The notes beneath the pieces are model-generated. The model was not told the DNA's origin. It saw only the letters and a list, made by a program, of their open reading frames with translations, and ran no database searches. A stretch of DNA of 64,000 nt from UBA2029 sp037447125 (GTDB lineage Bacteria; Chloroflexota; Anaerolineae; Aggregatilineales; Aggregatilineaceae). The first letter of the stretch is position 1. Each line of letters opens with the position of its first letter. The stretch is taken from positions 1-64,000 of the forward strand of contig JBBIHG010000001.1 of NCBI GenBank assembly GCA_037447125.1. The letters are read 5' to 3'. Position numbers and translations under genes: made by a program. Below, piece by piece: positions 55,102-64,000 of this stretch.

Positions 55102-56637
55102 ATGCCACGGGCACTGATCAGCGTCTATGATAAGGCGGGCCTGGCGGACTTCGCGCGGGGCCTAGCCGGGCTTGGCTGGGACCTGGTGACCAGTGGGGGC
55201 ACGGCGCGGGCGCTGGAGTCCGCCGGGGTGGCGACGACGCCAGTGGAATGGGTGACGCAAGCGCCGGAGATGCTGGCCGGGCGGGTCAAGACGCTGCATC
55301 CAGCCATCCACGCGGGGATTCTGGCCCGCGACACGGCAGAAGATATGGAAGCGCTGCGTCGGCATGGCTACGCACCGATCGATCTGGTGGTGTGTAATCT
55401 GTACCCGTTCCAGCGGACGGTTGCCCAGCAGGGAATCATGCTGGAAGATGCTATCGAGCAGATTGACATCGGCGGAGTGGCTCTGGTCCGTGCGGCGGCG
55501 AAGAACTGCGCGCGGGTGACCGTGGTCACCGATCCCACTGACTACCTGAGCGTGCTGGCGATGCTGCGCGAGACCGGGCGAGTCAGTGAGGCTCTGCGGC
55601 GCTGGTTGGCCGTGAAGGCCTTTCGCCTGACGCGCGACTATGATACAGCGATTCACGCCTATCTGGGGCGCGAGTTCGGCCCGGCGGAGACTGAGCCACT
55701 GCCTGATGCGCTGTCTTTGGGGCTGACACGCATCCAGGAGCTGCGCTACGGCGAGAATGCTCACCAGCGAGCGGCCCTGTACGCAACGGGGCCGGACGGT
55801 TCGCCGTTGGGGGGCGAGGTGCTGGGCGGGAAGGCGCTATCATACAATAACCTGCTCGATCTCGACTCGGCCTGGCAGGCGGTGATCATGCTCGATACCC
55901 CTGCGGTCGTCATTGTCAAGCATCTCACTCCTACGGGTATCGCCACGGCTGAGACGGCTGCGGATGCGTTCGCACTGGCCCTGGAGTGCGATCCGGTGTC
56001 GGCGTTTGGCGGCGTGCTGGCGGCCAATCGCGCGGTGGATGAGGCCTTCGTCGAGGCGCTGGGATCGTTGTTTGTGGAGGCCATCGCCGCACCCGATTTC
56101 ACGCCCGTTGCCCAGCAGCGGCTGGCAGAGGGCCGCCGCAACTGCCGGCTGGTACGCATCCCGGAGCCTGTGACGGGTCCGCGCCTCGAAATGCGCAGCA
56201 TCAGCGGCGGCCTGCTGGTGCAGGAAGCTGATCAGGGAGATCCCCCTGACACGACATGGCAGATCGTGTCGGCGCGCCGCCCGACCTCTGACGAGCTGCA
56301 GGCGATGCGCTTCGGCTGGAGAGCGGTACAACACGTCAAGAGCAATGCCATAGTGCTGGCGACGGCCTCCGCAACCGTGGGGATCGGCGGCGGCTTGCCG
56401 AGCCGGGTGGACGCAACGCGGCTGGCGGTGGCCAAGGCCGGGGAGCGCGCGCGAGGGGCGGCGCTGGCCTCCGACGCTTTCTTCCCGTTTCCCGACGCGG
56501 TACAGATTGCTGTCGAGGCCGGGGTGACGTGCATTGTGCAGCCAGGCGGATCGGCGCGCGACCAGGAGATCATCGAGGCCGTGGACGCGGCCGGCATGGC
56601 CATGGTGTTCACGGGGGTGCGCCATTTTCGCCACTAG
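55102..56637 (+). CDS. purH: Bifunctional AICAR transformylase/IMP cyclohydrolase
   Basis: A 511-residue enzyme for the last two steps of IMP synthesis. The N-terminal cyclohydrolase (1-190) has ISVYDKAGL, TSGGTARAL, GRVKTLHPAIHAGIL and VVCNLYPF. The transformylase domain has LRYGENAHQRAALY, KALSYNNLLDLDSAW, VIVKHLTPTGIA and GGSARDQEIIEA near the end. It follows purB by 36 bp and acts on the AICAR that PurB makes. Confidence 0.95.
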   Translation: MPRALISVYDKAGLADFARGLAGLGWDLVTSGGTARALESAGVATTPVEWVTQAPEMLAGRVKTLHPAIHAGILARDTAEDMEALRRHGYAPIDLVVCNLYPFQRTVAQQGIMLEDAIEQIDIGGVALVRAAAKNCARVTVVTDPTDYLSVLAMLRETGRVSEALRRWLAVKAFRLTRDYDTAIHAYLGREFGPAETEPLPDALSLGLTRIQELRYGENAHQRAALYATGPDGSPLGGEVLGGKALSYNNLLDLDSAWQAVIMLDTPAVVIVKHLTPTGIATAETAADAFALALECDPVSAFGGVLAANRAVDEAFVEALGSLFVEAIAAPDFTPVAQQRLAEGRRNCRLVRIPEPVTGPRLEMRSISGGLLVQEADQGDPPDTTWQIVSARRPTSDELQAMRFGWRAVQHVKSNAIVLATASATVGIGGGLPSRVDATRLAVAKAGERARGAALASDAFFPFPDAVQIAVEAGVTCIVQPGGSARDQEIIEAVDAAGMAMVFTGVRHFRH

Positions 56638-56952
56638 CTGGGGAGGCGCTCGCGGAAAGTCGGGAGGGCGTGGCAGCGGCCGGCGGAGAGAGGACCGCCT
56701 GCCGTTCCAAATCTGCCGGAAAGGCAGTGCCAGCACGAGCAGACAGGCTGGCGGGGGATGCCCTGAGACGCGGCAAGTTGCGGTGGAGGTGCAGGCCCGG
56801 CGGGCGCTGGGCAAGAAGTTAGAAATGACGCGCCCAGGCCGGAAAAAAATGACTTGTCTACTGGCACAAGAGGTGTCATAATAAAGGTCATTAAAGTGCT
56901 TTGTGTTGCGTCAGGCTTTTTCGCGAAGCAGTGAACATATGGGAGGAACCCC
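56638..56952 (+). other. Intergenic region between purH and the ABC ATPase gene
   Basis: About 315 bp without a supported gene. The short open frames overlapping purH are shadows. The right part holds a good promoter at 56854-56882 with an A-rich upstream tract (GGAAAAAAATGAC). Confidence 0.6.
56854..56882 (+). promoter_or_regulatory. Promoter of the orphan ABC ATPase gene
   Basis: TTGTCT (56854-56859), a 17-bp spacer and CATAAT (56877-56882), with an A-rich stretch upstream that could act as an UP element. The leader is about 65 nt. Confidence 0.65.
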
Positions 56953-58056
56953 GTGGCGAGCGTGACCTACCGCAATGTGACAAAGCGTTGGGGTGATATT
57001 GAGGCTGTCAAAGACCTCAATATCGAGATTCCCGATGGCGAGTTCCTGGTATTCGTTGGGCCGTCTGGCTGTGGCAAGTCCACAAGTTTGCGCATGCTGG
57101 CCGGTCTCGAAGAGATCACCGATGGCGAGATCTTGATCGGGGACCGCGTCGTGAATAACGTGGCGCCGAAGGATCGTGACATCGCCATGGTGTTCCAGAG
57201 CTATGCCTTGTACCCGCACATGACCGTGTACGACAACATGGCGTTCGGCCTGCGCCTGCGCCGGACTCCTAAGCAGGTCATTGACGAGCGGGTGCGCCAG
57301 ACGGCGGCCAGCCTGGGTATTGAGCAGTTGCTTGACCGCCGCCCGCGCCAGTTGTCGGGTGGCCAGCGTCAGCGTGTGGCTGTGGGCCGCGCCATCGTCC
57401 GCGAGCCGGCAGTGTTTTTGCTGGACGAGCCGCTCTCGAACCTTGACGCGAAGCTGCGTGTTGAGGCGCGCACATTTATCAGCAAGCTACACCAGCGCCT
57501 GGGCACCACCTTCATTTATGTGACCCACGACCAGGTGGAAGCCATGACCATGGGCGAGCGCATTGCGGTGTTGAATGCCGGCCGCCTGATGCAGATTGAC
57601 TCCCCGACCCAACTGTACGATCATCCAGCCAATGTCTTTGTGGCCGGCTTCATCGGCAGCCCGTCCATGAACTTCTTCGACAACAGCAAGCTGCTCGAAC
57701 AGGACGGCAAGATGATCGTGGACACGGGCTACTTCAAGGCTGAAGTGCCCAAGGAACGCTATGACCTGTACCGGCCATACCTGAACAAGAGGGTCGTCTT
57801 CGGCATCCGTCCTGAGAACATTGCCCATCCGGAGTTCTCGCCGCCTGGCATCGTCCCATCGCTGATCGAGGCCAATGTGGATGTGGTCGAGGAGATGGGC
57901 CATGAGAAGATCGTCTATCTCGAAGAGGGTGGCAAGTCATTCCTGGCGCGAATGGATCCCCGCGCGAACCTGCATGTGGGCCAGCGCACTGGCGCGTTGT
58001 TGAACATGGCGGTGATGCACCTGTTTGACGCGGAGACTGAACAGGCGTTGCAGTAG
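56953..58056 (+). CDS. Carbohydrate ABC transporter ATPase (UgpC/MsmX type)
   Basis: A 367-residue CUT1-family ATPase. Walker A is GPSGCGKST (about 36-44), Q-loop VFQSYALYPHM, signature LSGGQRQRV, Walker B VFLLDEPLSNLD, H-loop YVTHDQVEA. A C-terminal OB-type regulatory domain starts near 240. The GTG at 56953 follows GGGAGG. It stands alone with its own promoter and terminator, as multitask ATPases such as MsmX do. It may energise the ATPase-less sugar transporter at 39-43 kb. Confidence 0.92.
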   Translation: MASVTYRNVTKRWGDIEAVKDLNIEIPDGEFLVFVGPSGCGKSTSLRMLAGLEEITDGEILIGDRVVNNVAPKDRDIAMVFQSYALYPHMTVYDNMAFGLRLRRTPKQVIDERVRQTAASLGIEQLLDRRPRQLSGGQRQRVAVGRAIVREPAVFLLDEPLSNLDAKLRVEARTFISKLHQRLGTTFIYVTHDQVEAMTMGERIAVLNAGRLMQIDSPTQLYDHPANVFVAGFIGSPSMNFFDNSKLLEQDGKMIVDTGYFKAEVPKERYDLYRPYLNKRVVFGIRPENIAHPEFSPPGIVPSLIEANVDVVEEMGHEKIVYLEEGGKSFLARMDPRANLHVGQRTGALLNMAVMHLFDAETEQALQ

Positions 58057-58087
58057 GCGCTGCTCGACAGTCCACAGCGAAGCCCTG

Positions 58088-58120
58088 GGCCGTCTGTGAT
58101 CAACCACAGGCGGCCTTTTT
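58088..58120 (+). terminator. Rho-independent terminator of the ABC ATPase gene
   Basis: GGCCGTCTGTG and CACAGGCGGCC (one G.T pair) enclose a 6-nt loop and are followed by TTTTT. Confidence 0.85.
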
Positions 58121-58251
58121 GCTGGGGATGAGCGTGGCCTTAGAAGCGGGGGGGGTAGGTGGCAGTGAGGGAAACAGAATAGACTTCTGAGCAGGCTATA
58201 GTGGACGTTCATGTCCTCGGCAGGGGGCTGGGCCAGTTGGGAAGGAACAGC

Positions 58252-58668
58252 ATGGTCAGGACGGGAACACTGGATCTGGCGACAGAAGGCCACGGGCAGG
58301 TCGTGGACATCACCGATGCGGTGCGGGGGGTGTTGGAAGAGGCGCAGGTGCTGAACGGCATCGTGACTGTCTTCTGCCCTGGCGCCACTGGCGCGGTCAC
58401 AACGATCGAATACGAACGTGGAGTCGTGCGCGATTTTCAACGACTCTTCGATGAGATCGCGCCACCTGAGGCGCAATATATGCACAACCAGCAGCGCGGT
58501 GACGACAACGGACACAGCCACATCCGGGCCGCGCTATTGGGGCCGTCGCTGACCGTGCCATTTTCGGATGGGCGGCTGACGCTGGGCACGTGGCAGCACA
58601 TTGTGTTCGTGGACTTCGACGTCAGGCCGCGCCAGCGACGGCTGGTCGTTCAGATTGTGGGGGAATAG
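58252..58668 (+). CDS. yjbQ: YjbQ family protein (UPF0047)
   Basis: A 138-residue protein of the UPF0047/YjbQ family, sometimes described as a secondary thiamine-phosphate synthase. Diagnostic segments are CPGATGAVTTIEYERG, DDNGHSHIRAALLGPS with two conserved histidines, and LTLGTWQHIVFVDFD. The ATG at 58252 follows GGAAGGA; an upstream GTG at 58201 adds 17 residues with no support. It is followed 14 bp later by a histidine kinase gene, probably in one transcript. Confidence 0.87.
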   Translation: MVRTGTLDLATEGHGQVVDITDAVRGVLEEAQVLNGIVTVFCPGATGAVTTIEYERGVVRDFQRLFDEIAPPEAQYMHNQQRGDDNGHSHIRAALLGPSLTVPFSDGRLTLGTWQHIVFVDFDVRPRQRRLVVQIVGE

Positions 58669-58682
58669 GCGAGACGAGGACC

Positions 58683-60989
58683 ATGATCACCGATCAGAGC
58701 GAGAAGGCCGCTGGTGAACAGAGCCAACAACCCGGCTTGGCAGGCCGCGCCGAGGGCGAGCACCTGCTGATCGTCCGGGACGCTGTGCAACGCATGCTGG
58801 CCGAGCAGGATCTGCAGGCCAATCTCGCCGAGGTGATCCGCGCACTGCAGGCTCTGGGCTGGCATGATGTCGTCGTGACGCTCCTGAACGAAGACGGCAG
58901 TGCAGAAACACAGGTGCGTAGTGGTGAGGAGAGAGGGGGTGGCGCGGAACTCCCCCTTCTGCCGGGGAGGCTGTGGGAGGAGTACCAGGAGGGGGCACTC
59001 GAACCGTACCGCGTGGGGGGCGTGTATGTCGTGGCGCGGGACGATGACCCGGATGGGCTGAGCGACATCTTCGCCCCATTGACGGCCGGCCCAGATGTGC
59101 TCGCGGGGCTGATCTGGGTTGACGGGTGGGCGCATGACGGGGGCCCAACGGTGGAGGCTCTGGGTGCCCTGGACATTCTGGCTGCCCAGACCTCCTATCT
59201 TATCGAACACGCGCATCTGCTGCGCCGAGCATCGCAGTCGGCGGAGATGCTGGCGGAGCAGGTCGAAGAACTGTCCATGATTCGCCGGGCGGACCGCGAA
59301 CTGAGCGCCCATCTCAACCTGGAGCGCGTGATGCACCTGACAATGGACTGGGCACTGCGGCGAACGGGAGCGGACACCGGGCTGCTGCTGCTGATGAACG
59401 AAGATCGCACTGGACTCGTGCCGTATGTGGTCATGGGGCATGTCGATCGCGCCTTCTTTCCTTACGATGCACATAATCCGCTTTCCCTGGCATTGGGTAT
59501 TGGGCGGGCGGGGCGAACGGGCATAACCCAGTATGTGCCGGACGCCCTCGAGGATGCGCACCGCATCACCTTCATCCCCGGCGCCCGTGCGTATGTGGTA
59601 GTGCCGCTGCTGATGCGGGGCGAAGTGCTGGGGGTGATCGCCGTCGCCTCGGTACGCGGGAGCGGGTTCGATGGGGACATGGTCGCCTTCCTGGAGCGTC
59701 TGGGCAGGCGCGCTGCCGTTGCGCTGGACAATGCGCGCCTATACCGGCAGACGGAGCAACTGGCCAACGACATGGCCGCGCTCTACAACGCCAGCCGCAG
59801 CATCACGTCAACGCTCGATCCGGATGAGATTCTGCGCCGGATCGCCCAGGCGATGGGCGAGACTCTGGAATGCTCCAGCGTCATCATCTTTGAGAATAAG
59901 CCGGAGAGTCAGGCGGTGCAAGTTCAGGCTGTCTACCGAGCGGATGCCGACCCGGACGCCAGGGAGAACCTGCCCGCGCCGAAACACATTTACTCCCTGG
60001 CCGACTATCCCGCCTTCCAGACGGTGGTTGAGCAAAAGCTCGCGCTAGCCCTGCGCGCCGCCGATCCAGCGGTGGCTCATACCGACCGGGCATATCTAGC
60101 CGCCAGCGGCATCCATGCGATGCTCCTCGTGCCGCTCGTCGCCCAGGACGAGCTCATGGGGATGGCCGCGGTCATCGAAGGCCGGCGTGACCGTTTTTTC
60201 ACGGCGAGCGAGGTCCATAAGGCCGAGGCCCTAGCCGACCAGGCTGCGATCGCTTTGCGCCAATCTGTGCTGTTCAATGAAGCGCAGGAGCTTGAGAGAC
60301 TCAAGACCGAGATGATCCGCATGGCCTCGCACGATCTGCGCAATCCACTGAACAACCTGATGGGTTACACCCAGCTTCTGGCGATGAGCCTGGAAGAGCA
60401 AGGCATGACCGCTGCTCAGAAGATGTACCTGGAGTATATGTGCAGCAGCAGCGAGACAATGCGTGTGCTGTTGGAGGACCTGCTGATCCTGGAGCGCATT
60501 GAGAGCGAGCGCACCACGGGGTGGCGGTCCTTTGACCTGGGCGCTCTGGTGACCGAGGTGGTCGAGAGCCAGCTTGCAGGAGCTGCTCTCAAGGAGCAGA
60601 CGCTGTCCCTCGAGTGCTTGCCGGGCCTGGCCCCTGCCCGAGGGAGCCTCACCCAGCTTCGCCAGGCTGTGGCCAACCTGGTCGGCAACGCGATCAAGTA
60701 CACGCCGGAAGGAGGGCACATCAAGGTGACGGTGCGCTGTGAAGAGGGTGGGGTCGTGGTGAGCGTTGCGGATGACGGGTACGGCATATCTCCTGCGCGG
60801 CAGGCGCGAATCTTTGAGCGGTTCTACCGGGCGCGCGAGCCAGGGACGGAGCATATTGGTGGCACTGGCCTGGGACTTAGCTTAGTCAAGACCGTCATCG
60901 AACGGCATGACGGCCGCGTCTGGTTCTCCAGCGTGCCCGGCAAAGGCAGCACTTTCGGCTTCTGGGTGCCAGCGGCGTCAACGCCCTAG
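58683..60989 (+). CDS. Cytoplasmic sensor histidine kinase with three GAF-like domains
   Basis: A 768-residue kinase without membrane helices. Three GAF-like regions lie at about 30-175, 205-355 and 375-530 (the second includes YVVVPLLMRGEVLGVIAVAS). HisKA follows with His550 in MASHDLRNPLNNLMG. The ATPase boxes are NLVGNAIKYTPEGG, VADDGYGIS and GGTGLGLSLVKTV. No response regulator is adjacent; the nearest receiver protein is the ParA fusion at 25.6 kb. The ATG at 58683 follows GAGGA and lies 14 bp after yjbQ. Confidence 0.87.
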   Translation: MITDQSEKAAGEQSQQPGLAGRAEGEHLLIVRDAVQRMLAEQDLQANLAEVIRALQALGWHDVVVTLLNEDGSAETQVRSGEERGGGAELPLLPGRLWEEYQEGALEPYRVGGVYVVARDDDPDGLSDIFAPLTAGPDVLAGLIWVDGWAHDGGPTVEALGALDILAAQTSYLIEHAHLLRRASQSAEMLAEQVEELSMIRRADRELSAHLNLERVMHLTMDWALRRTGADTGLLLLMNEDRTGLVPYVVMGHVDRAFFPYDAHNPLSLALGIGRAGRTGITQYVPDALEDAHRITFIPGARAYVVVPLLMRGEVLGVIAVASVRGSGFDGDMVAFLERLGRRAAVALDNARLYRQTEQLANDMAALYNASRSITSTLDPDEILRRIAQAMGETLECSSVIIFENKPESQAVQVQAVYRADADPDARENLPAPKHIYSLADYPAFQTVVEQKLALALRAADPAVAHTDRAYLAASGIHAMLLVPLVAQDELMGMAAVIEGRRDRFFTASEVHKAEALADQAAIALRQSVLFNEAQELERLKTEMIRMASHDLRNPLNNLMGYTQLLAMSLEEQGMTAAQKMYLEYMCSSSETMRVLLEDLLILERIESERTTGWRSFDLGALVTEVVESQLAGAALKEQTLSLECLPGLAPARGSLTQLRQAVANLVGNAIKYTPEGGHIKVTVRCEEGGVVVSVADDGYGISPARQARIFERFYRAREPGTEHIGGTGLGLSLVKTVIERHDGRVWFSSVPGKGSTFGFWVPAASTP

Positions 60990-61000
60990 CCGGTGGATAC

Positions 61001-61579
61001 TCATTCTGCGGAAGCGAGCGTGCAGTCGTACTCGCGCACGGCCGGGAGGCCATCTGCCGTGAAGGCGATCGTCCAGCAGGGCAAGCCGGGCACGAACTCA
61101 GCGCCGTCCAGCTTGATAATGAGCGCGATGCTGCCCGGCGGAGGATCAGACTCGCTGAACACGTAGCTGGCCATGCCGCCTTGCTGCTCAAGAACCAGCG
61201 TGAAGTCGCGAGCAAGACGATCGGAAGTCAGGAGATGGCCCGCCAGCGTGGCCTGCCGCGCGGACTCCGCCAGAGTCAAGGTCAGCGGACCCTGGAGGAA
61301 GACACGGCCTCCGCACAGGTCGAGCGCGAGCGTCGCCGTGCTGTGAGGGGCGAGGATGAGGCTGTCACCGGCCTTGAGGCGCATACCAGCCGCGTCGGTG
61401 GTGTCTAGCGGCTGCGGGCGCTGGTGGGGCCTCGCGACCTGAACGTCACCGCTGATCCGGATGAGGCTGGCTGGCACGCTGACTGCGTAGGGGAGCAGAA
61501 GCGCGGCAGCGACGGCGGCCAGCGTCCCTGACAGGACGGCGGTCAGCGCGAGCGCGATGGGCCATGTGCGGCGTTCCAT
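61001..61579 (-). CDS. FecR-like membrane-anchored protein
   Basis: A 192-residue protein with an N-terminal membrane anchor (about 7-36: ALALTAVLSGTLAAVAAALL). A FecR-like beta domain follows, with ISGDVQV, MRLKAGDSLILAPHSTATLA and GGRVFLQGPLTLTLAE. The C-terminal part has two cysteines (PCWTIAF and YDCTLA) that may form a disulfide. It probably faces outward. No sigma factor is next to it, so a signalling role is not supported here. Confidence 0.68.
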   Translation of the reverse strand: MERRTWPIALALTAVLSGTLAAVAAALLLPYAVSVPASLIRISGDVQVARPHQRPQPLDTTDAAGMRLKAGDSLILAPHSTATLALDLCGGRVFLQGPLTLTLAESARQATLAGHLLTSDRLARDFTLVLEQQGGMASYVFSESDPPPGSIALIIKLDGAEFVPGLPCWTIAFTADGLPAVREYDCTLASAE

Positions 61580-61640
61580 TCCCTGACAGCGTTCCTGTGA
61601 GCGACAACGGTCTCTGCCCCAGGATCATAGCGGGGGCGAG

Positions 61641-61682
61641 AAAAAAGGAAAGCGGAGCACGTGATCTCGGCACGTGCTCCGC
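61641..61682 (-). terminator. Rho-independent terminator of the L,D-transpeptidase gene
   Basis: GCGGAGCACGTG (61652-61663) and CACGTGCTCCGC (61671-61682) are perfect 12-bp arms. On the minus strand TTTCCTTTTTTC follows. Confidence 0.85.
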
Positions 61683-61710
61683 GTGACATCAGGCGAAGGG
61701 CGCGGGCCGG

Positions 61711-62871
61711 CTAGCGGCGCGCCCAGGCCGGAAGATCGCGGCGATACGTGCCGCTGCTGTAGACATAGACCCAGGCATCCTGGTATTTCTCAGGAGCTGT
61801 CCACTCATGCAGCCACCAGGCATCCATGATTGACAGGTTGACACAGCCGCGACTCTGGCGGTACCCGAAGCGATCGTGCCAGTAGGTGCCATGGAGACCA
61901 ATGTCGCCGTCGAAGTACAAGACGTAGGGCACTTCTTCGATGTAGTAGAACTGGGGCTGACCGGCGAATCCGCTCATACGCGTGGCCAGATGGCGCTCAT
62001 AGATCCTGAATAGCCCTTCCCGCGTGCCCGACCTCGGCAGGCCCGAGGATATCAGGGTGGCGAAGACCATCTGGTCGCCCTCGTAGGCTACTGCGGTTTG
62101 CTCATAGAGATCTACGGCAACCCAGCGATCGTCAGGCCCGACGCCTTCTGGACGCGCAATAGGCTTGACTTTGGCCACACGAATCTGCTGGACCCACTGG
62201 TTGGGGCCGACCAGATACCATTCCCAGCCATCGGCGTATTCGATCCCGTAGACGTTCATCAGCGTGTAGCGCGGGATGATGTCGGCGGCCTTATCCTGGG
62301 GGCCGCCGGGATGACGGCTGGGGCGCGCTTCCGCGAGCATCCAGGCGAAGGGGCGCTTGGGCTGCGTGGCGATCTCCACGCCGGAGAATTCGGACACGGT
62401 CGCCCAGGTGATATAGTCCTTAGGGACCCATTGCCCGTAGTTGATCTGGGTGAAGCCGTCCTTCTCATTGATGATTGTGACGAAGTTGTAGCCAGTGGCT
62501 AGCTGGCCGATGGGGTTGCCATTGGGCGCGTCGTAGATGATGACATCCCCCAGGATGCGGCGGTAGGCGCGCGTCCAGACAACATCGTAGTCATACGGCA
62601 CCTGGATCACGTCCGGGGTGGGGTGCACGATCATCTCGGCTTCTGCGGCGCGCAGCTCGAGCGCGCTCATGCCAGGGTGCTCGACGCAGTCACCCGGCAG
62701 TTGGGGCGTCTGGCCCTCGGGTGTGGCGGCGATGGCTGCCGCAATGCGCTCCGCGCAGCTCTCGTCGCGCAGGTCTCCAGGGAAGGCCAGAGCTATAGGG
62801 GCGCTTAGCGCCTCGCCGCCGATACCTGTCAGCACAAGCAATGAAATGAACAGAATCCGCCAATATCTCAT
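61711..62871 (-). CDS. Secreted L,D-transpeptidase
   Basis: A 386-residue exported enzyme. Residues 1-29 are a signal peptide (ILFISLLVLTGIGGEALSAP). A middle part of two SH3-like/uncharacterised modules (about 90-240, with VTIINEKDGFTQINYGQWV) precedes the YkuD domain (about 245-372). The catalytic motif has HGTYWHDRFG (His327) and SRGCVN (Cys343), very like the LysM enzyme at 2777-3889. It lacks LysM repeats, so wall attachment differs. It ends at a strong terminator. Confidence 0.9.
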   Translation of the reverse strand: MRYWRILFISLLVLTGIGGEALSAPIALAFPGDLRDESCAERIAAAIAATPEGQTPQLPGDCVEHPGMSALELRAAEAEMIVHPTPDVIQVPYDYDVVWTRAYRRILGDVIIYDAPNGNPIGQLATGYNFVTIINEKDGFTQINYGQWVPKDYITWATVSEFSGVEIATQPKRPFAWMLAEARPSRHPGGPQDKAADIIPRYTLMNVYGIEYADGWEWYLVGPNQWVQQIRVAKVKPIARPEGVGPDDRWVAVDLYEQTAVAYEGDQMVFATLISSGLPRSGTREGLFRIYERHLATRMSGFAGQPQFYYIEEVPYVLYFDGDIGLHGTYWHDRFGYRQSRGCVNLSIMDAWWLHEWTAPEKYQDAWVYVYSSGTYRRDLPAWARR

Positions 62872-63070
62872 CAGGACATACCCTCGTCAGCCGAAATCCT
62901 GAGAAGAGGATAGCAACGTTCGCAGCGGTGGTCAACAGTCATCTGGAGGGCGCAGGGAAGACGTTGGACAGAGAACTGGGGGCCTACCTGCGCAGGGGGC
63001 CGTAGTCGGGCAGGGCTGTTGCCCGTCAGGACCAGCCTGATTGGGTTGCACGGCGTCGCAGCGGACGGAC
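62872..63070. other. Intergenic region between L,D-transpeptidase and ABC ATPase genes
   Basis: About 200 bp with no gene. It has a short hairpin CGGGCA/TGCCCG near 63014-63032 without a T tract. No clear promoter is visible. Confidence 0.4.
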
Positions 63071-64000
63071 TCAGCCGATGCGTGTCCCACTGTCGCGGTC
63101 GAAGAAGTAGAGATGCTGCGGCGGGAAGCGCAGATGAAGGACATCGCCCGGCGCGATGGGCGTGGTCAGCGGGACCCTGACGGTGCAACGCTGGCCAGCG
63201 ACGATGACACTGACCAGTTGGATCTGCTGGGGTAGGATGAGTTCGCTGAGCTCTACCTTGCCAGGGATGCCGTGGTCGTCCAGCTCGATGCATTCGGGGC
63301 GGATTCCCAGCCAGACGGCCTGCCCCTGGCGCAGGCCCGGTCTTATGGGGGACACCTGAAAGCCCTTCCCTTCCCAGATGTCCCCGAAGACGTGGCCCAG
63401 GAAGAGATTCATGGGCGGCGTCCCGAAGAACTGGGCGACGAAGGCGTTGGCTGGCGCTTCGTAGAGGGCGTGGGCGGTGCCGATTTGCTCGATCTTTCCG
63501 GCGCGCATAATGGCGATGCGGTGGGCGAGGGCGATGGCCTCTGTCTGGTCGTGGGTTACGTAGACGGACGTGATCTTGTAGTGGCGCAGTAGGCGATTGA
63601 GCTGCATGCGTGTCTCAACGCGCAGCTTGGCATCAAGGTTGGATAGCGGCTCGTCGAAGAGGAAGAGCTTTGGCTCGCGCGCCAGACAGCGGGCGACGGC
63701 AATGCGCTGCTGTTCGCCGCCAGACAGAGTCGGCGGCTTGCGGCTGAGCAGGTGGGTGATGTCCACCCCCATCACTTCGACGATATGGCGGATGCGCTCC
63801 GGGATTCTCTCCGGCTGGTGGCGCACGATGTCGTAGAAGCCGATGTTCTCGCGGGCCGCCATATGCGGGAAGAGGGCGTAGCTCTGGAACACCATGCCGA
63901 TGCCTCGCTCGGCCATGGGGATGGTGTGGAGGGGCACGCCATCGTAGGTAATGTCGCCGCTGTCAGGCTTGAGCAGGCCCGCGATCACCCGCAGGAGGGT
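63071..64000 (-). CDS. ABC transporter ATPase, MalK/UgpC type (partial, cut by window end)
   Basis: At least 309 residues, open at the right edge so the N-terminus with Walker A is missing. The visible part starts TLLRVIAGLLKPDSGDI. It has Q-loop VFQSYALFPHM, signature LSGGEQQRI, Walker B LFLFDEPLSNLD, H-loop YVTHDQTEA and a C-terminal TOBE-like domain (PIAPGDVLHLRFPPQHLYFF). It is a CUT1-type sugar or glycerol-phosphate ATPase; its permeases are presumably beyond the edge. Confidence 0.9.
   Translation of the reverse strand, partial: TLLRVIAGLLKPDSGDITYDGVPLHTIPMAERGIGMVFQSYALFPHMAARENIGFYDIVRHQPERIPERIRHIVEVMGVDITHLLSRKPPTLSGGEQQRIAVARCLAREPKLFLFDEPLSNLDAKLRVETRMQLNRLLRHYKITSVYVTHDQTEAIALAHRIAIMRAGKIEQIGTAHALYEAPANAFVAQFFGTPPMNLFLGHVFGDIWEGKGFQVSPIRPGLRQGQAVWLGIRPECIELDDHGIPGKVELSELILPQQIQLVSVIVAGQRCTVRVPLTTPIAPGDVLHLRFPPQHLYFFDRDSGTRIG

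Overview
The window is about 64 kb of GC-rich, densely packed bacterial chromosome with no phage, plasmid, insertion sequence or CRISPR. A Chloroflexota origin (Anaerolineae-like) is my inference. It rests on Thr/Pro-rich wall linkers, several LysM proteins, L,D-transpeptidases with HGTYWH active sites, a Ser/Thr kinase carrying an NBR1-type Ig domain, a T-box leader, a probable F420-type LLM oxidoreductase, an endonuclease-type MutL and no outer-membrane proteins. Promoters are often of the extended -10 type (TGnTATAAT).

Layout. 0.3-2.5 kb: iorAB (2-oxoacid:ferredoxin oxidoreductase). 2.8-6 kb: a LysM L,D-transpeptidase and a membrane Ser/Thr kinase. 6.1-9.4 kb: a minus-strand operon DUF1015 - ACT protein - Tat-exported polysaccharide deacetylase - unknown. 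9.5-14.2 kb: two exported glycoside-hydrolase-like proteins. 14.3-19.7 kb: NUDIX hydrolase, a two-gene SPFH operon, a GT39-type glycosyltransferase and a NERD-like membrane protein. 20-23.5 kb: tandem LysM paralogs with different membrane anchors, then a Zn-dependent dehydrogenase. 23.5-26.8 kb: an operon of response regulator-ParA fusion, sirtuin and GAF histidine kinase. 27-31.3 kb: sugar nucleotidyltransferase with a rhodanese lipoprotein, glutaredoxin, ECF sigma and zinc anti-sigma, OsmC and HD protein. 31.6-37.2 kb: secDF, LLM oxidoreductase, mutL, tRNA-Thr(CGT). 37.2-38.6 kb: uridine kinase and a VTT membrane protein.

38.6-46.7 kb is a complete sugar-utilisation operon on the minus strand: lacI, a fused beta-phosphoglucomutase/GH65 phosphorylase, a binding protein, two permeases and a DUF624 protein. 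One promoter (TTGACA-N17-TTAAAT) reads into a perfect 18-bp palindrome at the predicted +1, and a second near-match lies inside the fusion gene. The operon has no ATPase. An UgpC/MsmX-type ATPase with its own promoter lies at 57 kb, and another ABC ATPase runs off the right edge.

46.9-51.1 kb carries a T-box leader whose specifier reads GTC (Val). It is followed first by a SAM methyltransferase and only then by valS. The rest holds a FemAB/CelD-type acyltransferase, purB-purH, YjbQ, a triple-GAF histidine kinase, a FecR-like protein and a second L,D-transpeptidase.

Five C-rich/G-rich palindromic repeats (about 100-195 bp) sit between genes. Three share terminal inverted repeats related to AGAGCGTGT; one of these supplies the stop codon of its neighbour, and another lies between the methyltransferase and valS. 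I see no obviously new defence or mobile system. The strongest unusual signals are the Val T-box/methyltransferase/valS arrangement, the LacI operator pair with the GH65 fusion, and the repeat family.
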